From: JBBQER01 sp052148155
GTDB taxonomy: Bacteria; Actinomycetota; Acidimicrobiia; IMCC26256; PALSA-610
Direction: 5' to 3'
Length of the DNA: 22,863 bases
Assembly: GCA_052148155.1 (NCBI GenBank)
Contig: JBKQIY010000098.1
Span: 1-22,863, forward strand
Part shown: piece by piece, positions 21,872-22,863 of the stretch
How positions within the stretch are numbered: the first letter of the stretch is position 1
Layout: each line of letters opens with the position of its first letter
Notes under the pieces: generated by a model
Seen by the model: the letters and a program-made list of their open reading frames with translations, nothing else
Databases searched by the model: none
Told to the model about the DNA's origin: nothing
Translations under genes and position numbers: made by a program

Positions 21872-22863
21872 CTACTCGCGTTTGCGCCAGCGTTCGTGTG
21901 CGATCGTCACCCGAGCGAGCATGTCGGGCAGCGGGACAACGCCGAGGCCGGCTCCGGTCGGGACTGCGAGCGTTCCGGCGTCGAGTTCGAACGGGACGGT
22001 GACGTCATGTTCGTAGTAACGGCTCGACGCTGACACATCGCCGGTGACGGTAAAGCCGGGGAGCGACGCCAGCGCGATCAACATGGCGCGGCCGATACCC
22101 GTGTCGAGCATGCCGCCCGCGCGGGCGCCGACACCCGCGGCGACGCACACGTCGTGGGTGCTGCACGCCTCGGCCAGTCCGCCAACGAGTCCCGCTTTGA
22201 TGCTCACGACCGCGCACGCACCGATCTCGATCGCGTCGCGGGCGACACGCGGGCTCGTGACCGTCTCGTCCAGTCCGATCGGGGTACGTAGACGCGCCGC
22301 CAGTCGGGCGTGATCGACGAGCGCGTCGGGCGCGAGCGGCTGTTCGAGGCACGCCACATCGAGGGTGTCGAGCGCCGCGAGGTGATCTGCGTCGGCCAGG
22401 GTGTAGCTGCCGTTCGCGTCGGCTTGGAGCACGATCTGGGCTCCCACCTCGGCGCGTACCGCGGTGACGACGTCGACATCATCGCCGGGCGCGATCTTCA
22501 ACTTGATGCTGCGGTAGCCGTGCGCGACGCAGGCCGACACGTCAGCGAGGAGCTCGGCGAGGTTGTCGTGGCGGCCGACTGCGACCCCGGCTTCGACATG
22601 GCTCGCGGTTGCGCCCACATACGACGCGAGCGAGATTTCCTCACAACGGAGTTGCGCGTCGAGCATCGCGTCGGTCAGGGCGGCCCGCGCCGCGTGGTTG
22701 CCGCGTACCGAGTCGAGCGGCGAGTTGGAGAACAATCGCGGCACGAACTCGTCGCGCAACGCGATCCGCGCCGAGTCGAGCGTCTCGGGCGCGTACGTCG
22801 GCGACGACTCCGCGCCGACTTCTCCCCAGCCGTCGGTGTCGTCGGTGACGACACGGACGAGGA
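21872..22863 (-). CDS. menC: o-Succinylbenzoate synthase, 5' end cut by window edge
   Basis: This enolase-superfamily enzyme dehydrates SHCHC to o-succinylbenzoate in menaquinone synthesis. The visible part shows SIKLKIAPG (KxK acid-base lysine), QADANG (metal Asp), LEQPL (metal Glu), GLDETV (third metal ligand) and VSIKAGLVGG (second catalytic Lys), all family hallmarks. The frame continues past the TTG at 22759 up to the right edge as LVRVVTDDTDGWGEVGAES, the usual N-terminal region of MenC, so the gene is truncated and its start lies outside. Members of the OSBS/NSAR group can also act as N-acylamino acid racemases; no other men gene is visible to decide. Confidence 0.87.
   Translation of the reverse strand, partial: LVRVVTDDTDGWGEVGAESSPTYAPETLDSARIALRDEFVPRLFSNSPLDSVRGNHAARAALTDAMLDAQLRCEEISLASYVGATASHVEAGVAVGRHDNLAELLADVSACVAHGYRSIKLKIAPGDDVDVVTAVRAEVGAQIVLQADANGSYTLADADHLAALDTLDVACLEQPLAPDALVDHARLAARLRTPIGLDETVTSPRVARDAIEIGACAVVSIKAGLVGGLAEACSTHDVCVAAGVGARAGGMLDTGIGRAMLIALASLPGFTVTGDVSASSRYYEHDVTVPFELDAGTLAVPTGAGLGVVPLPDMLARVTIAHERWRKRE

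Noticed and set aside
22757..22759. TTG as the menC start, making it complete
   Set aside because: The frame upstream continues with typical MenC N-terminal sequence to the window edge, so the gene is cut rather than short.

Overview
The window is GC-rich, densely packed bacterial DNA with GTG/TTG starts and many 1-4 bp gene overlaps. It is most likely from the Actinomycetota, and I infer class Acidimicrobiia from memory of similar proteins. The clues are a secreted hydrolase ending in 'GYWL..DGGIF.FGDAKFYGSTG' repeats, a FadD19-type steroid side-chain acyl-CoA synthetase with a KstR-like operator, a TPP riboswitch before a thiamine salvage operon, and tandem CaiB and Ltp2-like genes. I saw no tRNA, rRNA, IS element or CRISPR array.

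Layout. (1) 1-158, minus strand: remnant of a DUF2007-like protein in three frames, running off the left edge. (2) 251-1930: FadD19-like synthetase behind a probable leaderless promoter overlapped by a KstR-type palindrome. (3) 2046-3652: hairpin-rich leader and a secreted glucosaminidase with six 42-residue repeats. (4) 3700-5484: ECF sigma factor overlapping a DUF4349 membrane protein gene that is broken by about five frameshifts. (5) 5655-10808: TPP riboswitch, thiN, thiB, thiP and thiQ, tightly packed, followed almost without gap by a short AlkA-type DNA glycosylase. (6) 10805-13758, minus strand: two tandem amidohydrolase-like genes and an alpha-methylacyl-CoA racemase. (7) 13861-19642, plus strand: cysteine-less thiolase (Ltp2-like), DUF35 zinc protein, fused double CaiB CoA-transferase, MFS exporter and MDMPI/DinB-like protein. 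(8) 19813-22863: a histone deacetylase/acetylpolyamine amidohydrolase-like gene, divergent from a Sfp-type phosphopantetheinyl transferase with an unexplained C-terminal domain, and menC cut by the right edge.

How they fit. FadD19, the racemase, the Ltp2/DUF35 pair and the CoA-transferases all belong to family types used to activate, epimerise and shorten branched acyl-CoA side chains, such as those of sterols. The divergent block at 10.8-17.6 kb is the best candidate for a little-described system: two amidohydrolase-fold proteins without the usual metal ligands sit beside an aldolase-type thiolase pair. The thiamine operon looks built for uptake and phosphorylation of external thiamine, with the ribosome binding site buried inside the riboswitch. 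All functions are read from sequence motifs and recalled families; no search was run.
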